64,000 nucleotides of DNA from Blastocatellia bacterium (GTDB lineage Bacteria > Acidobacteriota > Blastocatellia > Pyrinomonadales > Pyrinomonadaceae), in contig PMSM01000007.1 in the NCBI GenBank assembly GCA_003168335.1, positions 240,912 through 304,911 on the forward strand, written 5' to 3'. Each line of letters starts with the position of its first letter. Position 1 is the stretch's first letter. The notes below the pieces were generated by a model that saw only the letters and a program-made list of their open reading frames with translations, searched no databases and had not been told where the DNA came from. A program made the translations under genes and the position numbers. Below are positions 35,350 to 43,964 of the stretch, in pieces.

Positions 35350-36057
35350 ATGGCCGTCATGAAACTATTTCTTTCGATAATGTTTTTTCTGATCGCACTA
35401 TCTGTCGCTTGCAGCTCGTATCGATCGGCGGGTTCGCAGTCGCTCACGAACATCGCTTCTACTCCGGAGCAATCTCCCGCTCAGGCAAGTAACGCGAGCG
35501 GACAAGATAAACCAACTTGCCAACTCACTCTGGCGGGAGCCCCTGACATAAAGGGTCTGAAACTGGGGATGACGCCGAAGGAAGTCCTGGCATTATTTCC
35601 CGGCAGCGAAGAAGACGCGGAAGTCGGTGCCAGCTTAGCCAGACCGCCCAGCCAATTTGGAGTGTCCGGCTTTCTCGTCAGACCTGACAGATACAAATCA
35701 AAGGAGACATTCGCCGGAATCAATCAAATCACTTTTACGCTTTTGGACGGGCGCGTTTCCGGCTTTTCCCTTGGCTACAACGGTCCTGAATATTCACACG
35801 TTGATAAGTTCGTAGCGAAGTTTACCGAGGGGACAACTCTTCCTGCGGCGGATGCCTGGGAAGCATATGTTGGCATGGATACTCAATTGAAGATTCTCAA
35901 GTGTACCGAAATTGAGATACGAGTATTTGCCGGCGGCCAGGGTGGTAGCCTCAATTACGTGCTGATGCGTGATTTGGTCGCAGATAAGAAGTTAAAGGAG
36001 CGTAAAGATAAGGCCAGACGGAATGCGACGCCAGAGACAAAGCCGCCTGAAAAGTAA
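35350..36057 (+). CDS. predicted lipoprotein, unknown function
   Basis: 235 aa (or 232 from the in-frame ATG three codons later). Lipoprotein signal LFLSIMFFLIALSVACSS with Cys at about residue 21. After a Ser/Gln-rich linker comes a domain starting CQLTLAGAPDIKGLKLGMTP, KEVLALFPGSEED, a pattern I have seen in small periplasmic domains of unknown function, and a Lys/Arg-rich C-terminal tail. Not related to its neighbours by sequence. Repeats flank it on both sides, suggesting an isolated accessory gene. Confidence 0.6.
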   Translation: MAVMKLFLSIMFFLIALSVACSSYRSAGSQSLTNIASTPEQSPAQASNASGQDKPTCQLTLAGAPDIKGLKLGMTPKEVLALFPGSEEDAEVGASLARPPSQFGVSGFLVRPDRYKSKETFAGINQITFTLLDGRVSGFSLGYNGPEYSHVDKFVAKFTEGTTLPAADAWEAYVGMDTQLKILKCTEIEIRVFAGGQGGSLNYVLMRDLVADKKLKERKDKARRNATPETKPPEK

Positions 36058-36084
36058 TCGGGATAGTCGCCCGCGTCATGGCGA

Positions 36085-36112
36085 GTCAGTACCACCCGCG
36101 TGAGTGGGTGGG
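36085..36112 (+). repeat. REP-like palindrome, GTCAGTACC head
   Basis: GTCAGTACCACCCGCG, then TGAGTGGGTGGG: a copy of the element at 32975 with a slightly imperfect stem. Confidence 0.7.
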
Positions 36113-36164
36113 ATAAGAGTCAGCCCGCTTGTCGAGTGCCTGCTCTGACAGATTACGCAACCAG

Positions 36165-36304
36165 GACCCAAAAGGCCGATATGAAATAGCCGTGACCGTG
36201 AGGCCGTGGATCAAAGCCCGTCTTGATCATCAAGACCCGAAGGCCGGCACCGGCGCGAAATCTGTGGATTTGTCTGATCTTGTCTGATCCGTGTTCGTCT
36301 GTGG
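36165..36304. repeat. solo RAYT-type REP copy plus second repeat
   Basis: 36165-36250 keeps the order of the RAYT-flanking element (AAAGGCCGATATGAAATAGCC, GTGACCGTGAGGCCGTGG, spacer, GACCCGAAGGCCGGCACCGG) with several mismatches and no transposase, 9 kb from the RAYT gene. 36262-36304 (TCTGTGGATTTG .. CCGTGTTCGTCTGTGG) resembles the inverted repeat at 49342-49439. Together with 36085-36112 these account for the 339-bp gap. Confidence 0.7.
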
Positions 36305-36396
36305 TTAACGCCTACTCCCTTCTTGACACCGCCTTCACCCCTTCCTATGATCACGTGTTGACTCCAGTGACAGCCAACTCAGTTAGAGCATAAAGA

Positions 36397-37110
36397 ATGT
36401 TTGGAGCAAGTATCGGGCGAGGCGGGCAGGCGATCATCGACGCGATGGTGCGCTGGTTGGCGCGCGGGCATATTAGCCCGAACATTCTCACCTTCATCGG
36501 TGTAGCCATCAATGTCGGCTCAGGCATGCTGTTCGGCTTTGGAATGTTCTTCTGGGCCGGGATCGTTCTCATCGTAGCCAATCTGTTCGACATGCTCGAC
36601 GGACAAGTCGCGCGTTTGTCGGGTCGAGTGACGAGTTACGGCGGATTTTTGGATTCGTCGCTCGATCGTCTGTCTGACATGGTGGTGTTTGTCGGGTTGA
36701 TGGTTTTCTATGCGCGCGACACTGAGTTCCATTCGACGCTCAACGTTTTTCTGGCCGGCGCCGGAATGATGGGTTCGGTGATGGTGAGTTACGCCAGCGC
36801 GCGCGCTGAAAGCATGATTCCGAAATGCGACGTAGGCTTTCTGCGCCGGCCAGAGCGCGTAGTGTTGTTTATTATTGGAGCGCTCTCGACGGTGCCCGGT
36901 TCACACAATTTTTTCGCGAACCGAATGCCGGCAGTTCTATGGGTGCTGGCGGTTGGTTCTTATTGGACGTTCGCGCATCGCATGTATCATACGTGGCGCG
37001 AAGTGAACAAGAGCGAAGCAAGGGAAGCAATGGCCGAAGCCGCTGCTGTCCAGGCAGGTCAAGCTCCAGAGTTGCGACATGAGCCGACTCTGGCTCATAA
37101 AGCCAGCTAA
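36397..37110 (+). CDS. CDP-alcohol phosphatidyltransferase family protein
   Basis: 237 aa integral membrane enzyme with about six helices. The family signature D-x2-D-G-x2-A-R-x8-G-x3-D-x3-D is complete: FDMLDGQVARLS and SYGGFLDSSLDRLSD (about residues 67-98). Transfers a phosphatidyl group from CDP-diacylglycerol to an alcohol; the alcohol (glycerol-phosphate, inositol-phosphate or other) cannot be read from the sequence. A C-terminal Ala/Glu-rich tail follows the last helix. Stands alone between repeat-rich gaps. Confidence 0.9.
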   Translation: MFGASIGRGGQAIIDAMVRWLARGHISPNILTFIGVAINVGSGMLFGFGMFFWAGIVLIVANLFDMLDGQVARLSGRVTSYGGFLDSSLDRLSDMVVFVGLMVFYARDTEFHSTLNVFLAGAGMMGSVMVSYASARAESMIPKCDVGFLRRPERVVLFIIGALSTVPGSHNFFANRMPAVLWVLAVGSYWTFAHRMYHTWREVNKSEAREAMAEAAAVQAGQAPELRHEPTLAHKAS

Positions 37111-37295
37111 AGAGCGACACGATACTGGTTCAATTGAAGTTAGATGAAATCTCATTAGCCGCTCGTTGAAGAAGATGCTAGTGAAATTCAAGCCGAACCG
37201 GCATCATAGGATTTATTGACGGAAAACCCTTGACTAACTGGCGGTCTCAGTTCTAACTTAGTCCCGCGTTTTCAATCTCCAGAGGTATCTAGATC

Positions 37296-38204
37296 TTGAT
37301 TAACTGCCCCTCTTGCGGTTCGAACTTCGAAGGTGATTTGTGTCTGGGCTGCCCGTCCTGCGGCGCACGCTCTGTCGGGCCACCGTTGGCAAGGCCGGAA
37401 CACGAACTGCCTTCTTACGGGCGCGCGGTAATCGTTGCCGCCGGCGGCTTGGTCATGTCCGGCGTGTTTCTGGCTTCGGTGATCGCGGCCCTGATTGAGT
37501 TCGGGGGCTTTCCACCTCGCTTGGGGACGATTGTTAACGCCGGTGAAGTTGCGTCCTGGCGATTGAAATGGATGACGCTTCCGGTTGCGATAATCGTGTT
37601 GTGGGGCGGCGCGCGCATCATTCGCACTATTAAGGCGAATCCCGGCAGGTTTATGGGGCTGCGCGCCGCGCGCCTGGGATTTACAGCCTCGGCCCTGGTG
37701 ACGGTAATGATCGCAACTCTGATCGGCATCACGATTCCGGTAAGACTGGAGCGACGGCAATGGGCAATTGAAGCAGCGAGCAACGCTCCCGGTTACACCC
37801 TGGCCCGCGCCATGCTCGAATATCGCGAGCTGCACGGAATGGTGCCCACAGATAGCGATAAAGTCATTAGTGAGCTGCGCACTCTGCCTGATCCGGACGG
37901 TTCAATCGCCGCAGCGCTCCGCTATGTCGACGCGAATGGATATCAAGCGAGCACCGTGCTCGCGGCTGCCTCAACCAAATCCAAATCATTAGTTCCACGC
38001 GGAAGCGCGATCCGAAATGCATCTGACAGTGCCGGCCCAACGACGGATCATGGCGTTTCCTTCACCAGCTATGAACTGCGTTTGCCCGGTCCAGACAAGA
38101 TCCTTAACAACGATGACGACACTATCGTTCGCGATGGCCTGGTGATGACGGTTTCCGAATACCAATCCTTTGTCTCTGCCCGCGCCCGCGCCCGAATCCC
38201 GTAA
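37296..38204 (+). CDS. zinc-ribbon multi-pass membrane protein, unknown
   Basis: 302 aa, TTG start (37296), chosen because the zinc-ribbon MINCPSCGSNFEGDLCLGCPSCG begins right there. Three membrane helices follow: about 45-68, 90-108, 125-146. Then an outer domain beginning APGYTLARAMLEYRELHG, typical of type II secretion pseudopilin-like C-terminal regions, and a segment SYELRLPGPDKILNNDDD. TTGACT at 37230 could be the -35 of a promoter, but the matching -10 is poor. The next gene begins 5 bases after the stop. Confidence 0.6.
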   Translation: MINCPSCGSNFEGDLCLGCPSCGARSVGPPLARPEHELPSYGRAVIVAAGGLVMSGVFLASVIAALIEFGGFPPRLGTIVNAGEVASWRLKWMTLPVAIIVLWGGARIIRTIKANPGRFMGLRAARLGFTASALVTVMIATLIGITIPVRLERRQWAIEAASNAPGYTLARAMLEYRELHGMVPTDSDKVISELRTLPDPDGSIAAALRYVDANGYQASTVLAAASTKSKSLVPRGSAIRNASDSAGPTTDHGVSFTSYELRLPGPDKILNNDDDTIVRDGLVMTVSEYQSFVSARARARIP

Positions 38205-38209
38205 GCGTC

Positions 38210-38497
38210 ATGTCCCTCCTGGCTCGGTTCCGTCGCAAAAAAGAGGATCCGGAAATTGCTCGCCGCGCTATGTTGCTGCGCGCCGGCCGCCTCGGCGAGG
38301 CCACTGTCCTGGGTACCGACATGGACGGCGACGGCAACGCGATGCTCTCCTTTAGCTACTCGATCGGCGGCGTGGACTATCAAGCCTTCCAGCGTCTGGA
38401 TGCCGAACAACTTTTGCGCCCCCGCGACTACCTGCCCGGCGCCCGGGTCGCGCTCAGATACGATCCCCGGCGTCCCGCTAATTCCTTTGTCGTTTAA
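38210..38497 (+). CDS. small DUF3592-like protein
   Basis: 95 aa, 5 bases after the zinc-ribbon gene and surely co-transcribed. A basic N-terminus (LLARFRRKKEDPEIARR), then a small beta domain (GEATVLGTDMDGDGNAMLSF, GVDYQAFQRL, PGARVALRYDPRRPANSFVV) with the xYDPxxP ending seen in DUF3592-type proteins. No membrane helix, unlike most of that family. Function unknown. Confidence 0.55.
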   Translation: MSLLARFRRKKEDPEIARRAMLLRAGRLGEATVLGTDMDGDGNAMLSFSYSIGGVDYQAFQRLDAEQLLRPRDYLPGARVALRYDPRRPANSFVV

Positions 38498-38509
38498 TTT
38501 GCCAGTGGT

Positions 38510-38588
38510 CAGTTGTCAGCAGTTAGTACTTTGTTGTTAACTGATGATCTGTTCGGAGTGGAGTGACTACTAACAACTGACTACTGAC
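38510..38588. repeat. imperfect inverted repeat abutting accC start
   Basis: CCAGTGGTCAGTTGTCAGCAG and, reversed, CTACTAACAACTGACTACTG. It ends within 10 bases of the carboxylase start codon, so no ordinary ribosome site remains. Confidence 0.55.
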
Positions 38589-38596
38589 CTCTTTGC

Positions 38597-40150
38597 ATGT
38601 TTCGCAAACTCTTAATTGCCAATCGGGGCGAGATCGCTGTGCGCGTCATTCGTGCCTGCCGCGATCTGAAAGTCTCGCCGGTGACGGTTTTCTCAGAACC
38701 CGATGCTCAGGCGCTGCATGTGCGGATGTCGGACGAAGCGTATGGCATCGGTCCGGCGCCTTCGAATCAGAGTTACCTGAACGTTGAAGCGATTATTGCC
38801 GCCGCCAGGCGGTCCGGCGCCGAAGCGATCCATCCGGGTTACGGGTTTCTGGCGGAGAATGCTGAGTTCGCGCGTGCGGTATCGGCAGCGGGCTTGACCT
38901 TTGTTGGCCCGCCACCGGACGCGATGGAAGTGATGGGTTCAAAAACCAGCGCGCGCCGCGCCGCTGTTGCTGCCGGCGTGCCAGTGGTCCCGGGCACGAC
39001 CCAATCATTGAAGAGTTACGAGGAAGCGCGCGTCACCGCCGGTCAGTTTGGTTATCCGGTCATGCTGAAAGCCGTGGCAGGTGGCGGTGGCAAAGGGATG
39101 CGGCAAGTTGCGACGGAGAGCGAACTGCTTTCCGCTTTTGAGACCGCGCAGTCCGAAGCTGCGTCGGCTTTCGGCGACAGGGCAATCTATCTGGAAAAGC
39201 TGGTCGAGCGTCCGCGCCATATTGAAATTCAGATCTTCGCCGACTCACACGGCAACTTTGTACACCTCGGCGAGCGCGAGTGTTCGATCCAGCGGCGGCA
39301 TCAGAAAGTGATCGAAGAGTGCCCGTCGCCCATTGATGACTCGTCTCTGCGCGAGCGCATGGGCACGGCCGCGATCAAGATCGCCAAAGCAGTTGACTAC
39401 ATTGGCGCCGGCACGGTCGAATTCCTTTTTTCGGACGCGACTCGTGAGTTCTACTTTCTCGAGATGAACACGCGCCTGCAGGTTGAGCATCCCGTTACGG
39501 AGCTGGTTACGGGATTTGACCTGGTGCGCGAGCAAATCAACGTCGCCGCCGGCGCCCGGCTATCGTTTAGTCAGGACCATGTGCGTTGGCGAGGAGTGGC
39601 TATCGAGTGTCGCGTCTACGCCGAAGACCCCGACAACAGTTTCTTCCCTTCGCCAGGAAAGATCACTTTTCTGCGCGCGCCCACCGGTCCGGGCATTCGC
39701 GATGACCGGGGTGTGACTGCAGGTGACGAAGTTTCGATCTACTACGACCCGATGATTTCCAAGCTGGCTGCATGGGGACGCACTCGCGCGGAGGCGATCG
39801 ATCGTCTGCGGCGCGCCCTGGACGAGTACGCGGTGGGCGGAATCAAGACGACGCTGCCTTTCTTTCGCGAGATTGTGCGCGATGAAGAGTTTATCGCCGG
39901 CCGTCTCGACACTGGTTTCATTGCGCGGTTCCAGGAGCGGCGCTCCGAGCGCCCGCGTGCTACGGGTGGAACGCAGGCTGACAGCCTGCAACCGGACATG
40001 GCCATCATCGCGGCTGCTCTGGCGTATCGGCGCGCTCAACGAAAAATCTCGCCGAGCCACCGATCAAACGAGCAGAGCAAATGGAAATTGGCTGGCCGTG
40101 CCGCGGCTCTAAATCGTGGGCCAGGGAGAAGAAGTTCTGAGCGCCGCTAG
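38597..40150 (+). CDS. biotin carboxylase subunit of an acyl-CoA carboxylase
   Basis: 517 aa. ATP-grasp carboxylase: N-terminus FRKLLIANRGEIAVRVIRACRD, HPGYGFLAENAEFA, glycine-rich loop AVAGGGGKGMRQV, ERECSIQRRHQKVIEE, the active-site FLEMNTRLQVEHPVTE, and YDPMISKLAAWGRTR. Carboxylates biotin on the carrier protein with ATP and bicarbonate. It is about 65 residues longer than stand-alone AccC; the tail is Arg/Ser-rich and may be partly repeat-derived. The carrier gene is next. No carboxyltransferase gene is in the window, so acetyl- versus propionyl-/other acyl-CoA use is open. Confidence 0.93.
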   Translation: MFRKLLIANRGEIAVRVIRACRDLKVSPVTVFSEPDAQALHVRMSDEAYGIGPAPSNQSYLNVEAIIAAARRSGAEAIHPGYGFLAENAEFARAVSAAGLTFVGPPPDAMEVMGSKTSARRAAVAAGVPVVPGTTQSLKSYEEARVTAGQFGYPVMLKAVAGGGGKGMRQVATESELLSAFETAQSEAASAFGDRAIYLEKLVERPRHIEIQIFADSHGNFVHLGERECSIQRRHQKVIEECPSPIDDSSLRERMGTAAIKIAKAVDYIGAGTVEFLFSDATREFYFLEMNTRLQVEHPVTELVTGFDLVREQINVAAGARLSFSQDHVRWRGVAIECRVYAEDPDNSFFPSPGKITFLRAPTGPGIRDDRGVTAGDEVSIYYDPMISKLAAWGRTRAEAIDRLRRALDEYAVGGIKTTLPFFREIVRDEEFIAGRLDTGFIARFQERRSERPRATGGTQADSLQPDMAIIAAALAYRRAQRKISPSHRSNEQSKWKLAGRAAALNRGPGRRSSERR

Positions 40151-40292
40151 GCGCGAGATGTTTATTGCTCCGGGGAAGCAGAATCTCTTGTCAGCTTCTT
40201 TAGGAGCGGAACAGGAACATTTCGCTCCTAAAGGAGCTGACGCAGGAAGAGGGAGGCACGGTCTATAAACATCTCGCTCCTACGGAGCGATG
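40151..40292. repeat. palindromic cluster, GCTCCTAAAGGAGC family
   Basis: CTTTAGGAGCG, CGCTCCTAAAGGAGC, and TAAACATCTCGCTCCTACGGAGCG. The same units (ATAAACATCGCCGCTCCTAAAGGAGC, ATAAATATTTCGTCCC) recur at 62800-62880. They separate the carboxylase and carrier genes. Confidence 0.65.
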
Positions 40293-40325
40293 AATAGAGC
40301 ACGGCCAAACAGGCGTAGACCAAAG

Positions 40326-40835
40326 ATGATGAAACTGCGCGCCGTAATCAACGACTATCAAACCAACATCCAAATTCGGGATGACGGTGGACGCGTCTTT
40401 GCTGACATCGATGATCGTCATTATGAAGTCGATGTTTCTGAATCCGGCCCTAATGGCTATTTGCTCATTTCCCAGGGCCGCGTCTTCGACTGCCGCATAG
40501 CAGGGCGGCCGGAATCGGGTAAGGCGATCGACGTCATCGTCGGCACAACTCACTACTCGGTAAGCCTAACGGATCCCAAGCGCCTCAGCAGTGTGGCGCC
40601 AGCAAGTGCGCATGGCGACGATGCCGCACTCATTGTCGCGCCCATGCCCGGAAAAGTCGTGCGCGTCCTCGTCGCAGTCGGCGATCAAGTCGCAGCCGGC
40701 GCCGGTATCATCGTGGTTGAAGCAATGAAAATGCAGAACGAAATAAAGTCGCCCAAAACCGGCACTGTGGTCGCTTTGAAGATTCAAACCGGCGCCACGG
40801 TCAACGGGGGTGATGTACTGGCGATCATAGAGTAA
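40326..40835 (+). CDS. biotin carboxyl carrier protein
   Basis: 169 aa (ATG 40326; ATG 40329 equally possible). The C-terminal biotinyl domain APMPGKVVRVLVAVGDQVAA carries the biotin lysine in VVEAMKMQNEI, then SPKTGTVVALKIQTGATVNG. The first 85 residues form the beta-rich lead domain seen in acyl-CoA carboxylase carrier subunits (FADIDDRHYEVDV). Works with the carboxylase upstream; the carboxyltransferase must be elsewhere. An upstream in-frame ATG at 40290 lies in repeat DNA and was not chosen. Confidence 0.92.
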   Translation: MMKLRAVINDYQTNIQIRDDGGRVFADIDDRHYEVDVSESGPNGYLLISQGRVFDCRIAGRPESGKAIDVIVGTTHYSVSLTDPKRLSSVAPASAHGDDAALIVAPMPGKVVRVLVAVGDQVAAGAGIIVVEAMKMQNEIKSPKTGTVVALKIQTGATVNGGDVLAIIE

Positions 40836-40845
40836 ACAAAAAATA

Positions 40846-41649
40846 ATGATGCGGAGAGACGGTGACGCGGTGACACGGAGAAAGAAAAGGAATAAGGGCC
40901 AACGTCTCGGTATCTCCGCGTCCCCCAGTCTCCGCGTCTCGGATCTGCGGATCCTGCTTTGGGACCTCGACGGCACGCTGGTGCGCGGCCAACGCTACGG
41001 AGTGTTCAAGGACTACACCGTGCCCATGCTCACCCGCGTCTTTGGCACGGCGGGATCTCTGGACGGCATGATGGTGTCCGGCATGACGGACCTGCAGATT
41101 ATCGAAGAATCCCTGCGCGGCGAAGGCATCACGCGCGAGCAAATCATCGCGCGCAAAGATGAACTGCTGAGTTGCTATATTGAAGAGATGAAACGCGCGA
41201 CCGGCAATGGCGCGCACCTCGTCGAGGCCATCCCGGGCGGGCGCGAAGTTTTGCAACTGGTCGCGGCACATCCGCGTTATCTTTCGGCCCTGCTCACCGG
41301 CAACATCGAACCGGCTGCTTATTTGAAATTGGAGTTGGCCGGATTGTCGGAGTTCTTCAAACTTCCTGGAGCGTTTGGCGACTCTTCATTCGATCGCCGC
41401 GACCTGCCGGCGATTGCCGGGCAAAGAATTAATGAGTACCTCGGCGCCAGCCTGCCGCCGGAACAGTTCATCGTGATCGGCGACACGCCGAACGACATCG
41501 CCTGCGCCCGGCATTTTGGCGCGCGCGTTCTGGCCGTGGCCAGTGGACGGATGCACTCTGCGGAGGAACTGCTGGTGCACGAACCCGATGCATTGGTGCC
41601 GGATCTGCTGGATGCTGAGCTGGTGATGGAGACGTTAGCCCAACTGTAA
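40846..41649 (+). CDS. HAD-family phosphatase
   Basis: 267 aa as drawn; the conserved part begins near residue 34 (LRILLWDLDGTLVRG). HAD motifs: I DLDGTL; II LSALLTGN; III region around RRDLPAIAGQR; IV IVIGDTPNDIACARHFG. A helical cap lies between I and II. Similar to phosphoglycolate phosphatase-type enzymes; substrate unknown. The first 33 codons are made of an inverted repeat (40851-40942), so the real start may be an alternative codon near 40930, or the repeat now supplies the start. Convergent with mutL. Confidence 0.82.
   Translation: MMRRDGDAVTRRKKRNKGQRLGISASPSLRVSDLRILLWDLDGTLVRGQRYGVFKDYTVPMLTRVFGTAGSLDGMMVSGMTDLQIIEESLRGEGITREQIIARKDELLSCYIEEMKRATGNGAHLVEAIPGGREVLQLVAAHPRYLSALLTGNIEPAAYLKLELAGLSEFFKLPGAFGDSSFDRRDLPAIAGQRINEYLGASLPPEQFIVIGDTPNDIACARHFGARVLAVASGRMHSAEELLVHEPDALVPDLLDAELVMETLAQL
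40851..40942. repeat. inverted repeat at the start of the HAD gene
   Basis: GCGGAGAGACGGTGACGCGG .. ACACGGAGA pairs with TCTCCGCGTCCCCCAGTCTC .. CGCGTCTC (40914-40940). It overlaps the first 33 codons of the annotated HAD frame. Confidence 0.6.
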
Positions 41650-41662
41650 AGAAATGAACACG

Positions 41663-41738
41663 GGGCAATAGCCCGACCGTGAGGGAGGGCTCAATGAGAA
41701 GGAACGCTGAGCCCTCCCTTACGGTCGGGCTACTGCCC
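41663..41738. repeat. 31-base inverted repeat between convergent genes
   Basis: Arms 41663-41693 and 41708-41738 match at 29 of 31 positions around a 14-base loop. The genes on both sides end here (41649 and 41741), so the hairpin may stop transcription from both. The right arm contains CCCTCCCTTACGGTCGGGCT, found again exactly within bshC at 44667. Confidence 0.8.
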
Positions 41739-41740
41739 TG

Positions 41741-43759
41741 TTAGATTCGGTGAAAACCCTTCAAAATATCCTGCGTGGCTAATCTCAAAATTACAGGTCT
41801 TCCATGCGGGCAAGTTGTGGGTGAAGAAGTCAGGAGCAGGCGATCGATTAGCCAGCGCATCTTTTCCGGCGCCAGCGGCATGTTCACCTTGATGGCCGCG
41901 TGACAGGCAAGCGAGGCGGCGATCTCATCACGCAGAGTCGCGCGCGCGCCGCCGCGTTTTTCTGAGTCAACCGTATCCAGAACTTCAGCGAGAACGTTGC
42001 GCGCTTCGCTGGCAGGTAAGTCGGCGGGGGTGGCTTTGATCGCGACGGTGCGTCCGGAAAGTCTCATCAAATCAAAACCGTAACTTTCGAGTTCGGTGGC
42101 GACGGTATCAAAGAGGTCGGCCTGTGCGGGCGTGAGATCAAACGTCTCAGGAATCAGCATCTGTTGCGATTCGGCACGGCGCGAAGACTCCAAAGCGCGG
42201 TACTTATCAAACAGCACGCGTTCATGCGCGACATGCTGATCAATGAGTAGCAAACCCTCGTTATCCGTAGCAATGATGAAGCTTTCGTCGAGTTGTCCCA
42301 ACGGCCGGATGTTTGCGCTTAGCGATTCCACCGCCACCTCGCGCACGAACTTCAGCGCGGAATCAAGCGGCGGCAGTCCCGGCCCCGCCTTAACCTCCAC
42401 ACGATCCGCGGTCAGGCCCGTATCGGTAGCGGGCTTGGCATTGAATTCGGCAGTTGCGGGCGGGGCGATTTGATCTGCCGCAGATAAGGTCGATGAGATC
42501 ACTCCGGTTTGCGATTCAGGAGATGACTCGCGCTGGGTCGCGGTCGCAAATCCAAAGCCGATTCGTTCCTGTTGCGGCTCCGGTCTTAAGTTGAAAGACT
42601 GGCTGACCAATGGTTCGCCGGCTGCTTCACTGCGCGCCTGATCCGTGACCACATCTGCATCGGCAGGTTCGTTAACGCCGGCGTTCGGATCTGAGTCGCT
42701 GGCGATGGAAGCTGAATCGCGGATTTCGGCGGTAGGCGCATAGCCGGCGCTGGCCAGTCCGGCACGCACTGCTTCGCGCACCGCATCGGCGACGGCCGCG
42801 GCCCGCCGAAAGCGTACTTCTGTCTTAGCCGGATGCACGTTGACATCGACTTCTTCCAGCGGCACCTCGATGAACAAAAGCGCGGCGGGATAAACGCCGT
42901 GCGGCAGGATCGAACGATATCCTTCCGAAAGCGCTCGACCAATCAGACGATCGCGTACAAAGCGGCCGTTGACGAAAAGAAATTGCGAGTCGCGCGATGT
43001 GCGCCGCTCGCGGGGCGCAGAGACAAAGCCCCGGACTCGAGCAATCTGCGCCGGGTGTGTCCTGGCCGAATCGTCCGCGCTGTCATTGATCTCTAACAAG
43101 CCGTCGAGGAACTGGGCGCCAAAGACTTGATACGCCCGCTCGCGCAGATCCTGCGCCGGCGCCAAGCGCAAAGTTTCCCGGCCATTGTTGGTCAGAGTGA
43201 AAGCGATCTCCGGGTGAGCCAGGGCGTAGTGAGTCGCGAGATTGGTGAGGTGATAACTTTCGGTGGCCTCCGAACGCAGGAACTTCCGTCGCGCCGGCGT
43301 ATTGAAAAACAGATCGCGTACCGTGATGGTCGTCCCGCGCGGATGCGCTGCGTCTTTGACGTCGCGCAGGCGCCCGCCTTCGATTGTGACGCGCGTGCCC
43401 GCCGACGCGTCCGCGGTGCTGGTAACCAACTCGACTCGGGCAACTGAGGCGATTGAGGCCAACGCTTCACCGCGGAAGCCCAGTGTGGCGATCGCACTCA
43501 AGTCTTCGGCCCGGGCGATTTTCGAGGTCGCGTGCCGTTCAAAAGCCAGGACAGCATCGTCGCGTGTCATGCCCTCGCCATCGTCCGTGATTTTCAGCAG
43601 TCGCCGGCCACCGGACTCGACGTCGATCACGATGCGGCGCGCGCCGGCGTCGATCGCATTTTCGACCAACTCTTTCGCTACCGAAGCCGGACGTTCGACG
43701 ACTTCACCGGCGGCGATCAAGTTTGAGATGTGATCGGGGAGAACGCGGATTTTGGACAT
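41741..43759 (-). CDS. mutL: DNA mismatch repair protein MutL
   Basis: 672 aa from ATG 43759 (MSKIRVLPDHISNLIAAGEV); 14 further open codons upstream have no family similarity. N-terminal GHKL ATPase: ELVENAIDAGA, DDGEGM, GFRGEALASI, GTTITVRDLFFNTPARRKFL. A linker of low conservation (about 335-470). C-terminal dimer/endonuclease domain: LLIDQHVAHERVLFD (canonical DQHAxxExxxxE has A to V and the last E to D), CHAAIKVNMPL, and TCPHGRPVILRL. So nicking activity is likely but the motif is slightly altered. Couples MutS recognition to strand cleavage. No mutS in the window. Confidence 0.95.
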   Translation of the reverse strand: MSKIRVLPDHISNLIAAGEVVERPASVAKELVENAIDAGARRIVIDVESGGRRLLKITDDGEGMTRDDAVLAFERHATSKIARAEDLSAIATLGFRGEALASIASVARVELVTSTADASAGTRVTIEGGRLRDVKDAAHPRGTTITVRDLFFNTPARRKFLRSEATESYHLTNLATHYALAHPEIAFTLTNNGRETLRLAPAQDLRERAYQVFGAQFLDGLLEINDSADDSARTHPAQIARVRGFVSAPRERRTSRDSQFLFVNGRFVRDRLIGRALSEGYRSILPHGVYPAALLFIEVPLEEVDVNVHPAKTEVRFRRAAAVADAVREAVRAGLASAGYAPTAEIRDSASIASDSDPNAGVNEPADADVVTDQARSEAAGEPLVSQSFNLRPEPQQERIGFGFATATQRESSPESQTGVISSTLSAADQIAPPATAEFNAKPATDTGLTADRVEVKAGPGLPPLDSALKFVREVAVESLSANIRPLGQLDESFIIATDNEGLLLIDQHVAHERVLFDKYRALESSRRAESQQMLIPETFDLTPAQADLFDTVATELESYGFDLMRLSGRTVAIKATPADLPASEARNVLAEVLDTVDSEKRGGARATLRDEIAASLACHAAIKVNMPLAPEKMRWLIDRLLLTSSPTTCPHGRPVILRLATQDILKGFHRI

Positions 43760-43830
43760 TGTGATTTGGAGCTTCGATAACTTCAATCTGAAAGCAGGCA
43801 ACGACGAGTTCGCGTTAGCGAGCGGCAGAG

Positions 43831-43961
43831 TTTAGCTCCGGGCGTAAGCCCGGGGTACCGATAACAAAATGAGCCAGAGCCCCCGGCGGGGCGACAGATA
43901 CTTCGTGGTGCGATTCCACCGACTATTCTGTCGCCCTCTTCGATGGCTCGTTGAGTTATCT
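43831..43961. repeat. palindrome cluster between bshC and mutL
   Basis: TTTAGCTCCGGGCGTAAGCCCGGGGTACC (43831-43859, split here as TTTAGCT plus the palindrome) and an inverted pair GAGCCAG..GGGGCGACAGAT with ATTCTGTCGCCC..GGCTCG (to 43961). The second piece matches GGGCGACAGA of the element at 57661. Confidence 0.6.
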
Positions 43962-43964
43962 GCC

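Noticed and set aside
37230-37258. Promoter before the zinc-ribbon membrane protein
   Set aside because: The -35 (TTGACT) is good but no -10 of comparable quality lies at 16-18 bases.
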